A DNA stretch of 64,000 nucleotides from Fluviibacter phosphoraccumulans (GCF_016110345.1 NZ_AP019011.1:868001-932000); one strand, 5' to 3'. Positions 39,150 to 48,814 are shown, numbered from the stretch's first letter. The notes: generated by a model not told the origin, from the letters alone. Numbers and translations are program-made.

Positions 39150-39805
39150 ACTCCTTAAACCCCCGTCAGCGCATTCTTGATAAATTGCGTGCGGCACAGG
39201 TTAAGCCGATGGTCTGCCCGGATGCAGTGGCTTTTTATACGTCATCGGCTGACGATCAGGCCACACGGGTTGAGCGCTTGATGCTCAACATGAAGAATGC
39301 GATGGCTGAAGTCCATCGTACTTCGGCGTCAGCATTGGCGCAGTGCCTGAGCCAGATTTGCCAAGAGAAAGAGGTACAGTCAATCGCTGTTGGTCCGGAG
39401 CTGTTGGCCGACGCGGGGTTGTGCGATGCGTTGGCTCAGCAAGCGCAAGTGCTCCCGGTGACCAGCTGTCGCACGGATCAACCGGCACTATTTAATACGG
39501 TGGATGTGGGGCTGACACTGGCGCATGGTGGTATCGCTGAAACGGGCACGCTGGTGCTGTGGAGCGGAGAACAATCACCGCGATTGTTGTCACTGGTGCC
39601 ACCGATTCATATTGCTATTCTGCATGCCAGCCGCGTCGTGGAAAGCTTAATGGCTATGATCACCAAAGAAAACTGGGCAGCCGGCTTGCCGACCAATGTG
39701 ATTCTTGTTTCCAGCCCTTCCAAGACGGCGGACATCCAGCAGACGCTGGCTTATGGTGCGCATGGTCCCAAGCAACTTGTGGTTGTTCTGGTGGAGGATC
39801 GATAA
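39146..39805 (+). CDS. lutC: Lactate utilisation protein LutC (LUD domain)
   Basis: This 219-residue LUD-domain protein starts at MNSLNPRQRILDKL; the ATGA overlap with lutA decides this over the longer frame at 39020. Motifs are VGLTLAHGGIAETGTLVLWS and SLVPPIHIAILHASRVVESL. Stop and lutB start are adjacent. It is the third component of the lactate oxidation complex, here placed second. Confidence 0.88.
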   Translation: MNSLNPRQRILDKLRAAQVKPMVCPDAVAFYTSSADDQATRVERLMLNMKNAMAEVHRTSASALAQCLSQICQEKEVQSIAVGPELLADAGLCDALAQQAQVLPVTSCRTDQPALFNTVDVGLTLAHGGIAETGTLVLWSGEQSPRLLSLVPPIHIAILHASRVVESLMAMITKENWAAGLPTNVILVSSPSKTADIQQTLAYGAHGPKQLVVVLVEDR

Positions 39806-41233
39806 ATGAATCAACCACTGCATTTTGTGCCAACCGATGAATTCCGTCAGCGCGCTCAGGCGGTTGTTGAGAATCCGGCGCTGCAGAAGAGCTTTCGCGG
39901 CGCGATGGATTTTCTGCAGAATAAGCGCTCGGCGCAGTTTCCCGATGATCACGCGTTGCAGCGTTTACGGGACCTAGGCGAAGCGATTCGTCAGTACAGT
40001 TTGTCGCGTTTGCCGGAGCTACTGGAAACGCTGGAAGACAAGCTCACGGCAAACGGCATTCAGGTGCATTGGGCTGAAACGCCGGAAGAGGCCAACCGTA
40101 TTTTTATCGACATTGCCCAAGCGCATGAGGCGCGGTCTGTGATCAAAGGCAAGTCGATGGTGAGCGAAGAGGTTGAGCTCAATCACGCTTTGCAAGCAGC
40201 GGGTATTGAAGCGCTGGAATCGGACATGGGCGAATACATCGTTCAGCTGGCTGATGAAAAGCCGTCGCACATCATCATGCCGGCGATCCACAAAACCAAA
40301 GTTGAAATCGCTGAATTGTTTGCCGAACGGATTCCGGGTGTTGACTACACGGATTCTGTGGATGAACTGATCCAGATTGGCCGCAAGGTGCTGCGCGACA
40401 AATTTGCTACGGCTGATATTGGGGTTTCGGGCGTCAATATGATGGTGGCTGAGACGGGCACCTTGTGCCTGGTCGAGAATGAAGGCAACGGCCGAATGAG
40501 CACGACCGTGCCGCGTGTGCACATCGCGATTACTGGTATCGAGAAGGTGGTCGAAAAGCTAACGCATGTGCCGCCCTTACTGAGTCTGCTGACGCGCTCG
40601 GCCACCGGTCAGGCCATTACCACTTATGTGAATATGATTTCCTCGCCTCGTAGGGATAGTGAGCTGGATGGCCCGGATGCAGTGCACCTGATCCTGCTGG
40701 ATAACGGTAGAACACAGGCCTATGCCGACCCGCAGTTGCGCTCGACGCTCCAGTGCATACGTTGCGGCGCCTGTATGAATCATTGCCCGGTTTATAGCCG
40801 AATTGGTGGCCACGCGTATGGCACCACGTATCCGGGGCCAATCGGTAAGATCATTTCACCCCATTTGCTCGGGCTGGATTCCACCTACGCATTGGCAACC
40901 GCATCAACCCTCTGTGGTGCCTGTGCCGAGGTTTGCCCGGTGCGGATTCCCATTCCGGATTTGCTGATTCGTTTACGTACCGAGGCGTATAAGAATCCGG
41001 CTACGGCAGGTGAAGCGGTGCGTGGTGCCGGGTCTGCCTATTCTTCTGTAGCGATGGCGCTCTGGCATGGCTGGGCGGCGACTTATCGTTATCCGAGTTT
41101 GTACCGCTTGTTTACCTGGTGTGCATCAAGACTGCGCTTTCTTACGCCCAGAAAGCAGGGTGGCTGGACACGTAACCATATTGCTATGCAACCAGCGAAG
41201 CGCCGTTTCAGAGATCGGGTCGGGCGCGCGTAA
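39806..41233 (+). CDS. lutB: Lactate oxidation iron-sulfur protein LutB
   Basis: This 475-residue protein has an N-terminal LUD domain (VNMMVAETGTLCLVENEGNG, VHIAITGIEKVVEKL) followed by two 4Fe-4S motifs, QCIRCGACMNHCPVY and TLCGACAEVCPVRIPI, and a C-terminal tail. It transfers electrons in LutABC. Last gene of the lut operon; the order here is A-C-B. The next gene converges with 11 nt between stops. Confidence 0.92.
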   Translation: MNQPLHFVPTDEFRQRAQAVVENPALQKSFRGAMDFLQNKRSAQFPDDHALQRLRDLGEAIRQYSLSRLPELLETLEDKLTANGIQVHWAETPEEANRIFIDIAQAHEARSVIKGKSMVSEEVELNHALQAAGIEALESDMGEYIVQLADEKPSHIIMPAIHKTKVEIAELFAERIPGVDYTDSVDELIQIGRKVLRDKFATADIGVSGVNMMVAETGTLCLVENEGNGRMSTTVPRVHIAITGIEKVVEKLTHVPPLLSLLTRSATGQAITTYVNMISSPRRDSELDGPDAVHLILLDNGRTQAYADPQLRSTLQCIRCGACMNHCPVYSRIGGHAYGTTYPGPIGKIISPHLLGLDSTYALATASTLCGACAEVCPVRIPIPDLLIRLRTEAYKNPATAGEAVRGAGSAYSSVAMALWHGWAATYRYPSLYRLFTWCASRLRFLTPRKQGGWTRNHIAMQPAKRRFRDRVGRA

Positions 41234-41244
41234 TTTGTTGGCTT

Positions 41245-42036
41245 TTAAGTCTTGAAGAAATAGATCACGGTCAGCAGACTGCCCACCACAATGACGAGTC
41301 GCTTGAGCCAAACTGCGGGCAGGTACTTGGCGATATGCGCCCCCGTAAAACCACCCAGCGTGGCGGTGACGACCATAAGCAGGGTGTAGGGCCAGTTGAT
41401 GGCGCCCGCGATGATGAAGGTGAAGGCAGACACGGTGTAAGTCACCGCCGAAATCCAGTTCTTTAAGGCATTCAGTTCCTGGATGTTGTCCACGCCCTGA
41501 ATGGAGAGTGCAGCGAGCGTAAGAATGCCTTGGCCGGCACCAAAGAAGCCGCCATACACGGTGACCAGAAACTGGAAAGCCAGACCACCTGCACTGCGTG
41601 GGTTGTCGTCTGTGTGCGCAATGCCCATGCGGGATTTGAAGCGTACTACCAGCCCACTGATCTGTTTGCTAAAGGCAAAGAGTGCGGTGGCCAATAAAAG
41701 AAGCCAGGGCACCATTTTCATGAAGGCGGCGTTGGACACGGCCAGCAGTAAGAGGCCACCGGCAATACCACCGATCACCGCAATGATCGTGAGCGCAATA
41801 ACCCAGGATTTATGTTTCTCAAGTTCCTTGCGATACACCCAGGCACTGGACAGACTGGCTGGCCAGAGCGCCACGGTGTTGCTGGCATTAGCCATCACTG
41901 GGGGAATGCCAGCTGCTAGAAGCGCCGGGAAAGAGAAAAAAGTGCCACCACCGGCCAGGGCATTCATGCCACCAGCCATAAAGGCACCGACTGCAACGAT
42001 GAGTAGCGCTAAAGGATCTGTGAGTAGTTCTGACAT
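41245..42036 (-). CDS. TSUP-family (TauE/SafE) membrane transporter
   Basis: This 263-residue protein has about seven or eight hydrophobic helices and the TauE/SafE pattern (GAFMAGGMNALAGGGTFFSF, GFFGAGQGILTLAALSIQG). The family exports or imports sulfite, sulfonates or organic acids. Downstream of the TRAP genes in the same direction, so a role with 2-oxoacids or sulfonated compounds is possible, not shown. Confidence 0.82.
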   Translation of the reverse strand: MSELLTDPLALLIVAVGAFMAGGMNALAGGGTFFSFPALLAAGIPPVMANASNTVALWPASLSSAWVYRKELEKHKSWVIALTIIAVIGGIAGGLLLLAVSNAAFMKMVPWLLLLATALFAFSKQISGLVVRFKSRMGIAHTDDNPRSAGGLAFQFLVTVYGGFFGAGQGILTLAALSIQGVDNIQELNALKNWISAVTYTVSAFTFIIAGAINWPYTLLMVVTATLGGFTGAHIAKYLPAVWLKRLVIVVGSLLTVIYFFKT

Positions 42037-42098
42037 AAATGATTAGGCGAAAAGAAGGACCGCAAATGCGGCCCTTCGATTACAAGCTGAACGACTTG

Positions 42099-43196
42099 TT
42101 ACTTACCGAGTTTCTTACTAAAAGCGAACTTCGCGTAGGCTTGCTCGGTGACATTGAACCACTGGAATTCCAGGTTACGGAATTGACGCCATGGTTCGTA
42201 GATCTTCTTGAAGTCAGGGTTCTTGGCAGCCGTTTCTTCAAGCACTTCATTGGTCGCCTTGAAAGAGGCTTCCATGATCTCGTTAGAGAACGCGCTCAGT
42301 TTTGCGCCGCCCTTCTGTAGTTTGGCCAGGGCAGTCGGGTTACGGAAATCGTACTCGGCCAGCATGCGAACGTTGGTTTCAGCCGCAGCCACTTCCAGAA
42401 TCTGCTGGTAGTTCTTTGGCAGCTTGTCCCATTCCTTCTTGTTGATCATCACCGAGAACTGGGTTGATGGTTCCCACCAAGCCGGGAAGTAATAGTTCGG
42501 CGCGACCTTGTACAGACCCAGCTTTTCGTCATCGTGCGGACCAATCCACTCGGCGGCGTCGATGGTGCCTTTTTCTAACGCGGCGTAGATGTCACCTGCC
42601 GGGATTTGCTGCGGTACGGCACCCAGTTTTTCGAGGACACGCCCCGCAAAACCACCCACGCGCATTTTCAGACCCTTGAAGTCGGCAACGGTCTTGATGG
42701 GCTTGCGATACCAGCCACCCATCTGGCAGCCCGAATTACCGGCAGCCAGTGCAACGATGTTGTACTGTGCATAAAAATCGGCCAACAGTTTCTGCCCGCC
42801 GCCGTAGTACATCCAGGCGTTTTGCGCACGCGCAGTCATGCCGAAGGGCACCGAGCAGTCGAAAGCGAAGGCTTCGTTCTTGCCAAAAAAGTAGTAGGGC
42901 GCAGTGTGGCAACATTCAATGGTGCCGTCTTTAACCGCATCCATAACTTGCAGTGCTGGCACAATTTCGCCAGCGGCGAAGGAACGGATCTCGAAGTTGC
43001 CTTCGCTCAGTTCCGAAACACGCTTACAGAAGTCTTCACCGCCACCGTAAACGGTATCGAGAGTCTTTGGAAAGCTGGACGCCAGGCGCCATTTAATCTT
43101 CGGGGTTGCTGCAATAGCCGGTGCTGATGTGATCAGCGTTGCAGTGCCAGCTGCAGCACCGATGCCGACGTTTTTCAGAAAATTACGACGATCCAT
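42099..43196 (-). CDS. dctP: TRAP transporter substrate-binding protein (DctP family, 2-oxoacid/lactate-type)
   Basis: This 365-residue periplasmic binding protein has a Tat-type signal (MDRRNFLKNVGIGAAAGTAT). Residues typical of TakP-like binders are seen: KGLKMRVGGFAGRVLEKLGA, DAAEWIGPHDDEKLGLYKVA, NYYFPAWWEPSTQFSVMINK. That group binds 2-oxoacids or lactate. It precedes no lut gene directly but lies about 0.9 kb from lutB, facing it. Third gene of the dctQ-dctM-dctP operon. Confidence 0.88.
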   Translation of the reverse strand: MDRRNFLKNVGIGAAAGTATLITSAPAIAATPKIKWRLASSFPKTLDTVYGGGEDFCKRVSELSEGNFEIRSFAAGEIVPALQVMDAVKDGTIECCHTAPYYFFGKNEAFAFDCSVPFGMTARAQNAWMYYGGGQKLLADFYAQYNIVALAAGNSGCQMGGWYRKPIKTVADFKGLKMRVGGFAGRVLEKLGAVPQQIPAGDIYAALEKGTIDAAEWIGPHDDEKLGLYKVAPNYYFPAWWEPSTQFSVMINKKEWDKLPKNYQQILEVAAAETNVRMLAEYDFRNPTALAKLQKGGAKLSAFSNEIMEASFKATNEVLEETAAKNPDFKKIYEPWRQFRNLEFQWFNVTEQAYAKFAFSKKLGK

Positions 43197-43237
43197 GGTT
43201 GTCTCCTATGGGGTTGTTCTGCTTGGTTGAGCCGAAA

Positions 43238-44746
43238 CTATTTTTTCTCACCGGGCTCTTCGGTAGAGAACTTGAGATTGGGGGACGTATCACTGCCTGA
43301 TGCAGGAGCAGCTTCGGTGTCGATTTCAATGACGATCTCCGCCTGGCTGTCATCGAAGACTTCTTTCTTCTCAACCGAAACAATATCGGGGAAAGCGATG
43401 ATCAGCGCCACCATGATGATCTGAATGATGACAAACGGAATGGCACCCCAGTAGATCTGTTTGGTAGTGACCGGATCCATCATTTTGCCGGTGATCTTGT
43501 CGATGTACTTCTTGCCGGGTGCAACGGAACGCAGGTAGAAAAGGGCAAAACCGAAGGGCGGGTGCATGAACGATGTCTGCATATTGACGCCAAGCAGAAC
43601 ACCAAACCAGATGAGGTCAATCCCCATTTTTTCGGCAACCGGGCCAACCAGTGGCACCAGAATAAAGGCCAGCTCGAAGAAGTCGAGGAAGAAGGCCAGC
43701 ACGAAGAAAAGAATATTGACGGCGATCAGGAAGCCAAGTTGGCCACCGGGCAGTGAGGTGAGCAGATGCTCAACCCAGAGATCCCCGTTAACCCCGCGGA
43801 AGACCAGGCCAAAGACCGTAGCACCCACCAGAATGAAAAGCACAAAGGCCGATAGCTTTGCCGTTGAATCGACGGCCTGTCGTGTTAATCCCCAGGTAAG
43901 TTTGCCTTTAGAGATTGCCAGTAACATGGCACCTGCTGCGCCCATGGCACCGCCTTCGGTCGGTGTCGCGATGCCCAGGAAGATGGTGCCGAGTACCAGA
44001 AAAATCAGGAACAGGGGTGGCACCAACACAACCAGTGAACGGACCAGCAACTTGGTACCGGTGACTGTACGAGCACTTAGCGGCAGGGCCGGTGCGGCTG
44101 CTGGTTTGAAGAATGCCACCAGTGCAACGTAACCCACGTACATACCTGTGAGCACCAGCCCCGGAATCATCGCACCAGCGTACATGTCGCCTACCGAACG
44201 GCCGAGCTGGTCGGCCATGATGATCAGCACCAGTGAGGGTGGGATGATCTGAGCTAGCGTACCGGATGCGGCAATAACCCCGGTGGCCAGTTTGCGGTCA
44301 TAGCCGTAGCGCAGCATGATCGGTAGAGAAATCAGCCCCATCGAAATGACGGATGCCGCCACGACGCCCGTGGTTGCAGCCAGAAGCGCGCCCACGAAGA
44401 TAACAGCAAACGCCAGACCACCACGAACCGGGCCAAATAGCTGGCCAATCGTATCAAGCAGGTCTTCGGCCATGCCGGAGCGCTCGAGGATCAGCCCCAT
44501 GAAGGTAAAGAATGGAATAGCCAACAAGGTGTCGTTGGCCATGATCCCGAAAATACGGTTGGGCAGTGCCTGCAGGAAGTCTGGCGTGAACATGCCCATA
44601 CCAATACCCAGCAGACCAAAGAGCAAACCGTTGGCGGCGAGTGCAAAAGCAACCGGATAGCCGGAAAGCAGGAAAACAACCAGGCCGATAAACATGATCG
44701 GTGCCATGTGGTCACCGATGATGGGGACCAGAAATTCGAGTGCCAT
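43238..44746 (-). CDS. dctM: TRAP transporter large permease DctM
   Basis: This 502-residue protein has about 12-13 hydrophobic helices; signatures are ATTGVVAASVISMGLISLPI and GVIAASGTLAQIIPPSLVLI. It uses a sodium gradient to move the ligand from DctP. The C-terminal tail after the last helix is long and acidic (DDSQAEIVIEIDTEAAPASG...), more than in the core family. Starts 12 nt after dctQ. Confidence 0.92.
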   Translation of the reverse strand: MALEFLVPIIGDHMAPIMFIGLVVFLLSGYPVAFALAANGLLFGLLGIGMGMFTPDFLQALPNRIFGIMANDTLLAIPFFTFMGLILERSGMAEDLLDTIGQLFGPVRGGLAFAVIFVGALLAATTGVVAASVISMGLISLPIMLRYGYDRKLATGVIAASGTLAQIIPPSLVLIIMADQLGRSVGDMYAGAMIPGLVLTGMYVGYVALVAFFKPAAAPALPLSARTVTGTKLLVRSLVVLVPPLFLIFLVLGTIFLGIATPTEGGAMGAAGAMLLAISKGKLTWGLTRQAVDSTAKLSAFVLFILVGATVFGLVFRGVNGDLWVEHLLTSLPGGQLGFLIAVNILFFVLAFFLDFFELAFILVPLVGPVAEKMGIDLIWFGVLLGVNMQTSFMHPPFGFALFYLRSVAPGKKYIDKITGKMMDPVTTKQIYWGAIPFVIIQIIMVALIIAFPDIVSVEKKEVFDDSQAEIVIEIDTEAAPASGSDTSPNLKFSTEEPGEKK

Positions 44747-44758
44747 GATTCTGTGTCC

Positions 44759-45349
44759 TTATCGTGCAGTGGAACCGGCTTCAGCAACATCAACAGCGTC
44801 CGGAGTACTGCCGTGACCGCCACCCTTTTCAAACTCTTTGCCGTCTATCAACCCGTTAAGGAAGGCAAAGCGTTTAATGATTTCAGAGCATCCTTGAAGC
44901 AGTAACAGGAAGAAAGCAACTGGAATCAGCAATTTGGCAGGCCAAACAATCAGACCGCCCGAATTCGAAGACATTTCACCGCTAGTGATCGAGTCTAGTG
45001 CGAAGGGAACGGCTCCCCACAGAATCACCAGACACATGGGAATCAGAAAGACCAGCCCACCCACAATATCAATCCAGGCGTGTACACGCGGTGAGTAGCG
45101 CCCCGTGACGACGTCAATGCGGATGTGTTCATTGCACTTGAGCGTCCAGGGTGCACACAGTAAAAAGGTGCCAGCAAACAAGTACCACTGCAATTCCAGC
45201 CAGGCATTTGAGCTCATGCTGAATCCGTAGCGGGTTAGCGCGTTGATGGTGCTGACCAGTACAGCAATAAGAATAAGCCAGGCGGCAGTCTTGCCGACTT
45301 TTTCATTCATCGCGTCAATGGCGCGTGAAAAGGACAGAAGTGCTTGCAC
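44759..45349 (-). CDS. dctQ: TRAP transporter small permease DctQ
   Basis: This 196-residue protein has four hydrophobic helices. The motif NAWLELQWYLFAGTFLLCAP followed by HIRIDVVTGRYSPR is the DctQ signature. The C-terminal tail is cytoplasmic. First gene of the TRAP operon; a structured leader with a terminator lies about 170-310 nt upstream. Confidence 0.9.
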   Translation of the reverse strand: MQALLSFSRAIDAMNEKVGKTAAWLILIAVLVSTINALTRYGFSMSSNAWLELQWYLFAGTFLLCAPWTLKCNEHIRIDVVTGRYSPRVHAWIDIVGGLVFLIPMCLVILWGAVPFALDSITSGEMSSNSGGLIVWPAKLLIPVAFFLLLLQGCSEIIKRFAFLNGLIDGKEFEKGGGHGSTPDAVDVAEAGSTAR

Positions 45350-45520
45350 TTAACGATCTTTCTAAGGTGAGGGTTGGTTACACAATTCGAAACCGATTGT
45401 TTAATACAATCTATGGGCTGAACTATAAAGTCAACGGCGACGGGAGGTTGTGAAAAATATTCACTCTTTTTTGCGGGTAAGAAATTTTTTTCAAACGCCA
45501 GGTGATAGATTGTATCTCGC

Positions 45521-45661
45521 CTGTAAAAAAGAAAACCCCGGCCACTAGGCCGGGGCTCCCATCGGGTCCAATTCTTATAGGCATAGGACCCGATTCTCCT
45601 CGTCCGGAGTCCAGCTTTACCGGAACACACATCCTCTCCCGTGGATGTGATTTGTACTATA
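45521..45661 (-). promoter_or_regulatory. Structured leader or small RNA ending in an intrinsic terminator, upstream of the TRAP operon
   Basis: Read on the minus strand: TATAGT (45661-45656) could be a -10 element. Then come CACATCC/GGATGTG (7 bp; 45643-45649 with 45628-45634), ATCGGGTCC/GGACCCGAT (9 bp; 45586-45594 with 45561-45569) and CCCCGGCC/GGCCGGGG (8 bp, 45536-45555) followed by TTTTCTTTTTT. All three stems are perfect. It may be an attenuator or riboswitch for dctQMP, or a free-standing small RNA. No known RNA class is recognised. Confidence 0.6.
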
Positions 45662-45744
45662 CAGAGAGCACCTTACGGCTAAATTACAGTTTGCTAGAGC
45701 CTTGCATTACAAATGCATGTTCCAGGAAAGAGTAAGCTACTGCC

Positions 45745-47529
45745 ATGAACCTCTCAACCAGACAAAAAATCGGTGGCGGTATTGCGCTACTTGTTGTGGC
45801 CGCACTGCTTTTGGTTGCCTATGCCATTGTTACGATTGATTCGACACGGCTTATAGCGGTGGTTAGCCAGCAAGTTAAAGCCAATACGGGTCGGGATCTT
45901 CAAATTAAAGGGCCGGTGTCGATCAAGCTCTTTCCCAAATTAGCCGTCGTTGCCGAGCAGGTGATGCTCAGTAATGCGTCTTGGGCGGCTGATCCAGAAA
46001 TGCTAACGATTAAACAGGTGGCTTTTTCGTTAGCCTGGGCACCGCTGTTTAATAAGCGCATCGAAATCCAGAGTGTCTCATTTGATCAGATGGAGTTAGT
46101 CTTGCAGTCGGCCCCTCTGGGCAACAAAGCTTTGGGAAACTGGGTGATGCAACCGCCGAGTGCACCCGCTAGCAATGGTGATGCAGCCGCTGGGTTTAGC
46201 TTCGCGCTGGCTGAGGTGCATCTGAATCAGGTCGATGTGAACTATAAAACGAGCGCCGGTGCGGTGGTGGATACGCTGTTGATCAAGCGCTTTGATATCA
46301 AGAGTGCCGATCAACAGACCCAACTGGATGGTCAGATGCGTTGGAACGACTTGCCACTCACGCTAAAGGGACACACCGATTCCTGGCAGCGTTTTATCAA
46401 TGGTGGGTTATCTGCGCCGACGGATTTCTCCCTGGATATCAATGTGGGGCTAAACAAACAATTTACCCGTTTATGGGGTCAGATTCATATCGACCCCAAA
46501 CGCGATCCGGTGGCTGATCTGAACATTAAGGCAGATGCGTTGGATCTGCGTGCACTGGCTAAATCACCGTCGGCTGGCGCTGTCGGTACTGCATCAAAGG
46601 GCAGGGTTTTTTCTGATACGCCCATCGGTTTTGATCAATGGCCTGTCTGGCACGGCCAGGTTCAGGCAGCGGTTGGTGCGCTGACGCTGCCCGATGGTAT
46701 TCAATTACAGCAAGTTAAAGCGACACTCACGGCATCAGCAGATGATGCGCTAAGTCTGGCCCCTTTGTCGTTTCGAATGGGAGCAGGGCAAGTTGAGGCT
46801 GACGCCCAGATTAATGGGGTTCACGGCAATCTACCTGCGGTTCAGGCTCGTGGATTCGCAACGGGTTTCACGTTAGGCCAGATCATGGCGCAAATGGGTA
46901 AGGCTAACCAACTGAGCGGTGGCCCGGCACAAATGGCGTTTCATTTAAAGAGTCAGGGTAAGACGGCGCATGCGCTTGCGGCTAACGCGAATGGCGAAGC
47001 ACAAATCTCAGTGGGTGCCGCCACCGCCAGCTCGTCGCTCCTCAATGCGGGCGGTGATTTTGTTGTGAGCGTGCTCAATGCCATCAACCCGTTGCGTAAA
47101 ACGACCGATACGACACAACTGCAATGTGCGGTGGCTTATCTGCCGGTACAAAACGGTCTGGTTCGGATTAACCAGACAATCGGGGTGCAGACGGATCGCC
47201 TGGATGTCACGCTGGATGGTCGGATTAATTTAGGCCCGGAAACACTGAGCCTGAATATCACCCCGAAAGAGAAAACGGGTCTGACGACCGGGGTTAATCC
47301 TGCAGGGCTGGTCCAGATTACGGGTACGCTAGCCAATCCGCGCATGGGCATCAATAAGAGAGGGGTGGTTAAACAGGCCACCGGCGTTGGCTTGGCGATT
47401 ATGACGGGCGGCATTTCTCTGCTGGCACAAAATGCTGCTGGCGTCGTTTCTAAATCCAGCCCGTGTGACAATGTGCTGCGTCCCTGGTCCAAGGTGGCGG
47501 GTGGATTAGCTACAATGCCTTCATATTGA
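45745..47529 (+). CDS. AsmA-family envelope protein
   Basis: This 594-residue protein has an N-terminal membrane anchor (IALLVVAALLLVAYAIVTID), then the AsmA start RDLQIKGPVSIKLFPKLAVV and LSNASWAADPEMLTIKQVAF. The long beta-rich body ends with the AsmA_2 region (LNVTPKEKTGL-like: SLNITPKEKTGLTTGVNPAG). The family bridges the periplasm and affects outer-membrane lipid transport or assembly. Monocistronic or with the next gene 22 nt downstream. Confidence 0.88.
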   Translation: MNLSTRQKIGGGIALLVVAALLLVAYAIVTIDSTRLIAVVSQQVKANTGRDLQIKGPVSIKLFPKLAVVAEQVMLSNASWAADPEMLTIKQVAFSLAWAPLFNKRIEIQSVSFDQMELVLQSAPLGNKALGNWVMQPPSAPASNGDAAAGFSFALAEVHLNQVDVNYKTSAGAVVDTLLIKRFDIKSADQQTQLDGQMRWNDLPLTLKGHTDSWQRFINGGLSAPTDFSLDINVGLNKQFTRLWGQIHIDPKRDPVADLNIKADALDLRALAKSPSAGAVGTASKGRVFSDTPIGFDQWPVWHGQVQAAVGALTLPDGIQLQQVKATLTASADDALSLAPLSFRMGAGQVEADAQINGVHGNLPAVQARGFATGFTLGQIMAQMGKANQLSGGPAQMAFHLKSQGKTAHALAANANGEAQISVGAATASSSLLNAGGDFVVSVLNAINPLRKTTDTTQLQCAVAYLPVQNGLVRINQTIGVQTDRLDVTLDGRINLGPETLSLNITPKEKTGLTTGVNPAGLVQITGTLANPRMGINKRGVVKQATGVGLAIMTGGISLLAQNAAGVVSKSSPCDNVLRPWSKVAGGLATMPSY

Positions 47530-47551
47530 CTGACTTGAATTAGGAATAATC

Positions 47552-47929
47552 TTGAAAACGCGATTGATAGGGCTGCTTCTGCTAACGGTAGGCGCTGTGT
47601 ACGCGCAGGATGTTAAAACCTCGGGCTCGGGCATAGAAATTACGCATAAACCAGCCGCTGAGTTGCCGGCGCAATACAAGGCCGATGTGCCTAAGCCGCG
47701 CAAACCCTATACCGTGCGTTATACCTGTCCTGAGGCTGGCCGCGTTTACGTGATTTTCGATAATGCCCAGCAGACGGCAACACTGGAGATGGGCAATACA
47801 ACGCGCTACCTCAAGCAGGGCATGAGCGCGAGTGGCGCCCGTTATGTGAATTCGGACGAGTCCTACGTCTTTTGGATCAAGGGTAAAGAAGCGACGATCA
47901 ACGGCCGCGAGACCTGCGTGGCAGACTAA
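47552..47929 (+). CDS. MliC-like lysozyme inhibitor
   Basis: This 125-residue exported protein has a TTG start and signal peptide (RLIGLLLLTVGAVYAQ). The MliC fold is suggested by YTCPEAGRVYVIFDNAQQTA, SASGARYVNSDESYVFWIKG and KEATINGRETC with the conserved Cys pair. The family protects peptidoglycan from c-type lysozyme. Its 3' end overlaps the convergent methyltransferase-like gene by about 30 nt. Confidence 0.75.
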   Translation: MKTRLIGLLLLTVGAVYAQDVKTSGSGIEITHKPAAELPAQYKADVPKPRKPYTVRYTCPEAGRVYVIFDNAQQTATLEMGNTTRYLKQGMSASGARYVNSDESYVFWIKGKEATINGRETCVAD

Positions 47930-48770
47930 ACGAGCGGCGTTCGTTCTTTTCCAGATTTTGCAGGTATCGGGCAAAGTCCAGTCCCAGTTTCTTTTCCAGT
48001 TCTATGGCGACGGGCTTTAGGCGGTCCCATTGTGGCTGAAATCCAGGGTTTTTGAAGGCGAAGGCGAGCTGATTGCCACCATCCCGTACCTTCAGCGAGA
48101 GTACCCGGTCATCAAAGACATGGGCCAGTTGTGCAAGTGGGTCTTCAAAACCTGCCTTGTCCCCGGCCAGATTCATGACCAGAATGCCGTTGGCCGACAA
48201 CGCACGATACGCTTCGGCATAAAAGTCGGGGCTGGAAAGTTCTGGTGCAATGCCCAGGCCATCAAAGGCATCGACCATAATAATGTCTGTGCGGGCCTCA
48301 TGCGTACGGATATAAGCAGCGGCATCTGCGCAGAAAATGCGGAAGCGATCATTGTCTTGCGGTACTTGAAAGGCATCCCGGAAAGCAATGACGTTCGGGT
48401 CGATTTCAACCACCGTGATATCAGCGCGCGGCAGGTGTCGATAGCAGAATTTGGCTAGCGAACCGCCGCCCATGCCAAGGAGCAGCAGTGCTTTGGGCCG
48501 AGGATAGAAGGGCAGAAACGCCATCATCTTTTGGGTGTAGGCCAGGTCCAGCACATCCGGTTTATTGATCTGCATCGTGCTTTGCACCAGACTCAGGCTG
48601 AAATACAGGCTGAGCAGCCCCTCATGCTCGATCAGGAATGGCTTGGGGTAGACGCCTTTAAGCAGCTGTGCGGTGAGCGCAGTGGCATCAGATTCAGGCG
48701 GTTCCAAAAGCTTCACGGTGCCTAATTCAATCTCAAAGGGGCTGGGTAATGCAAAGAGCGGGGTATGCAT
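47898..48770 (-). CDS. Spermidine-synthase-like methyltransferase-fold protein
   Basis: This protein has about 290 residues. Rossmann motif ALLLLGMGGGSLAKFCYRHL, then ITVVEIDPNVIAF, DAAAYIRTHEARTDIIMVDA and FDGLGIAPELSSPDFYAEAY match spermidine-synthase-like proteins. True SpeE substrate residues cannot be confirmed and many such proteins are not polyamine enzymes. The ATG at 48770 (MHTPLFALP) is preferred to 48800. Divergent from the cytochrome gene. Confidence 0.75.
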   Translation of the reverse strand: MHTPLFALPSPFEIELGTVKLLEPPESDATALTAQLLKGVYPKPFLIEHEGLLSLYFSLSLVQSTMQINKPDVLDLAYTQKMMAFLPFYPRPKALLLLGMGGGSLAKFCYRHLPRADITVVEIDPNVIAFRDAFQVPQDNDRFRIFCADAAAYIRTHEARTDIIMVDAFDGLGIAPELSSPDFYAEAYRALSANGILVMNLAGDKAGFEDPLAQLAHVFDDRVLSLKVRDGGNQLAFAFKNPGFQPQWDRLKPVAIELEKKLGLDFARYLQNLEKNERRSFSLPRRSRGR

Positions 48771-48814
48771 GCGAACAGTATAATCTGCCTGATATGTCAC
48801 ACAGGATGAAAAGC

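Noticed and set aside
45628..45660. Known riboswitch in the TRAP leader (glycine or guanidine-II)
   Set aside because: ACGGGAGA and GGACGAGG resemble short pieces of these classes, but the full conserved cores and paired ACGR hairpins are absent.
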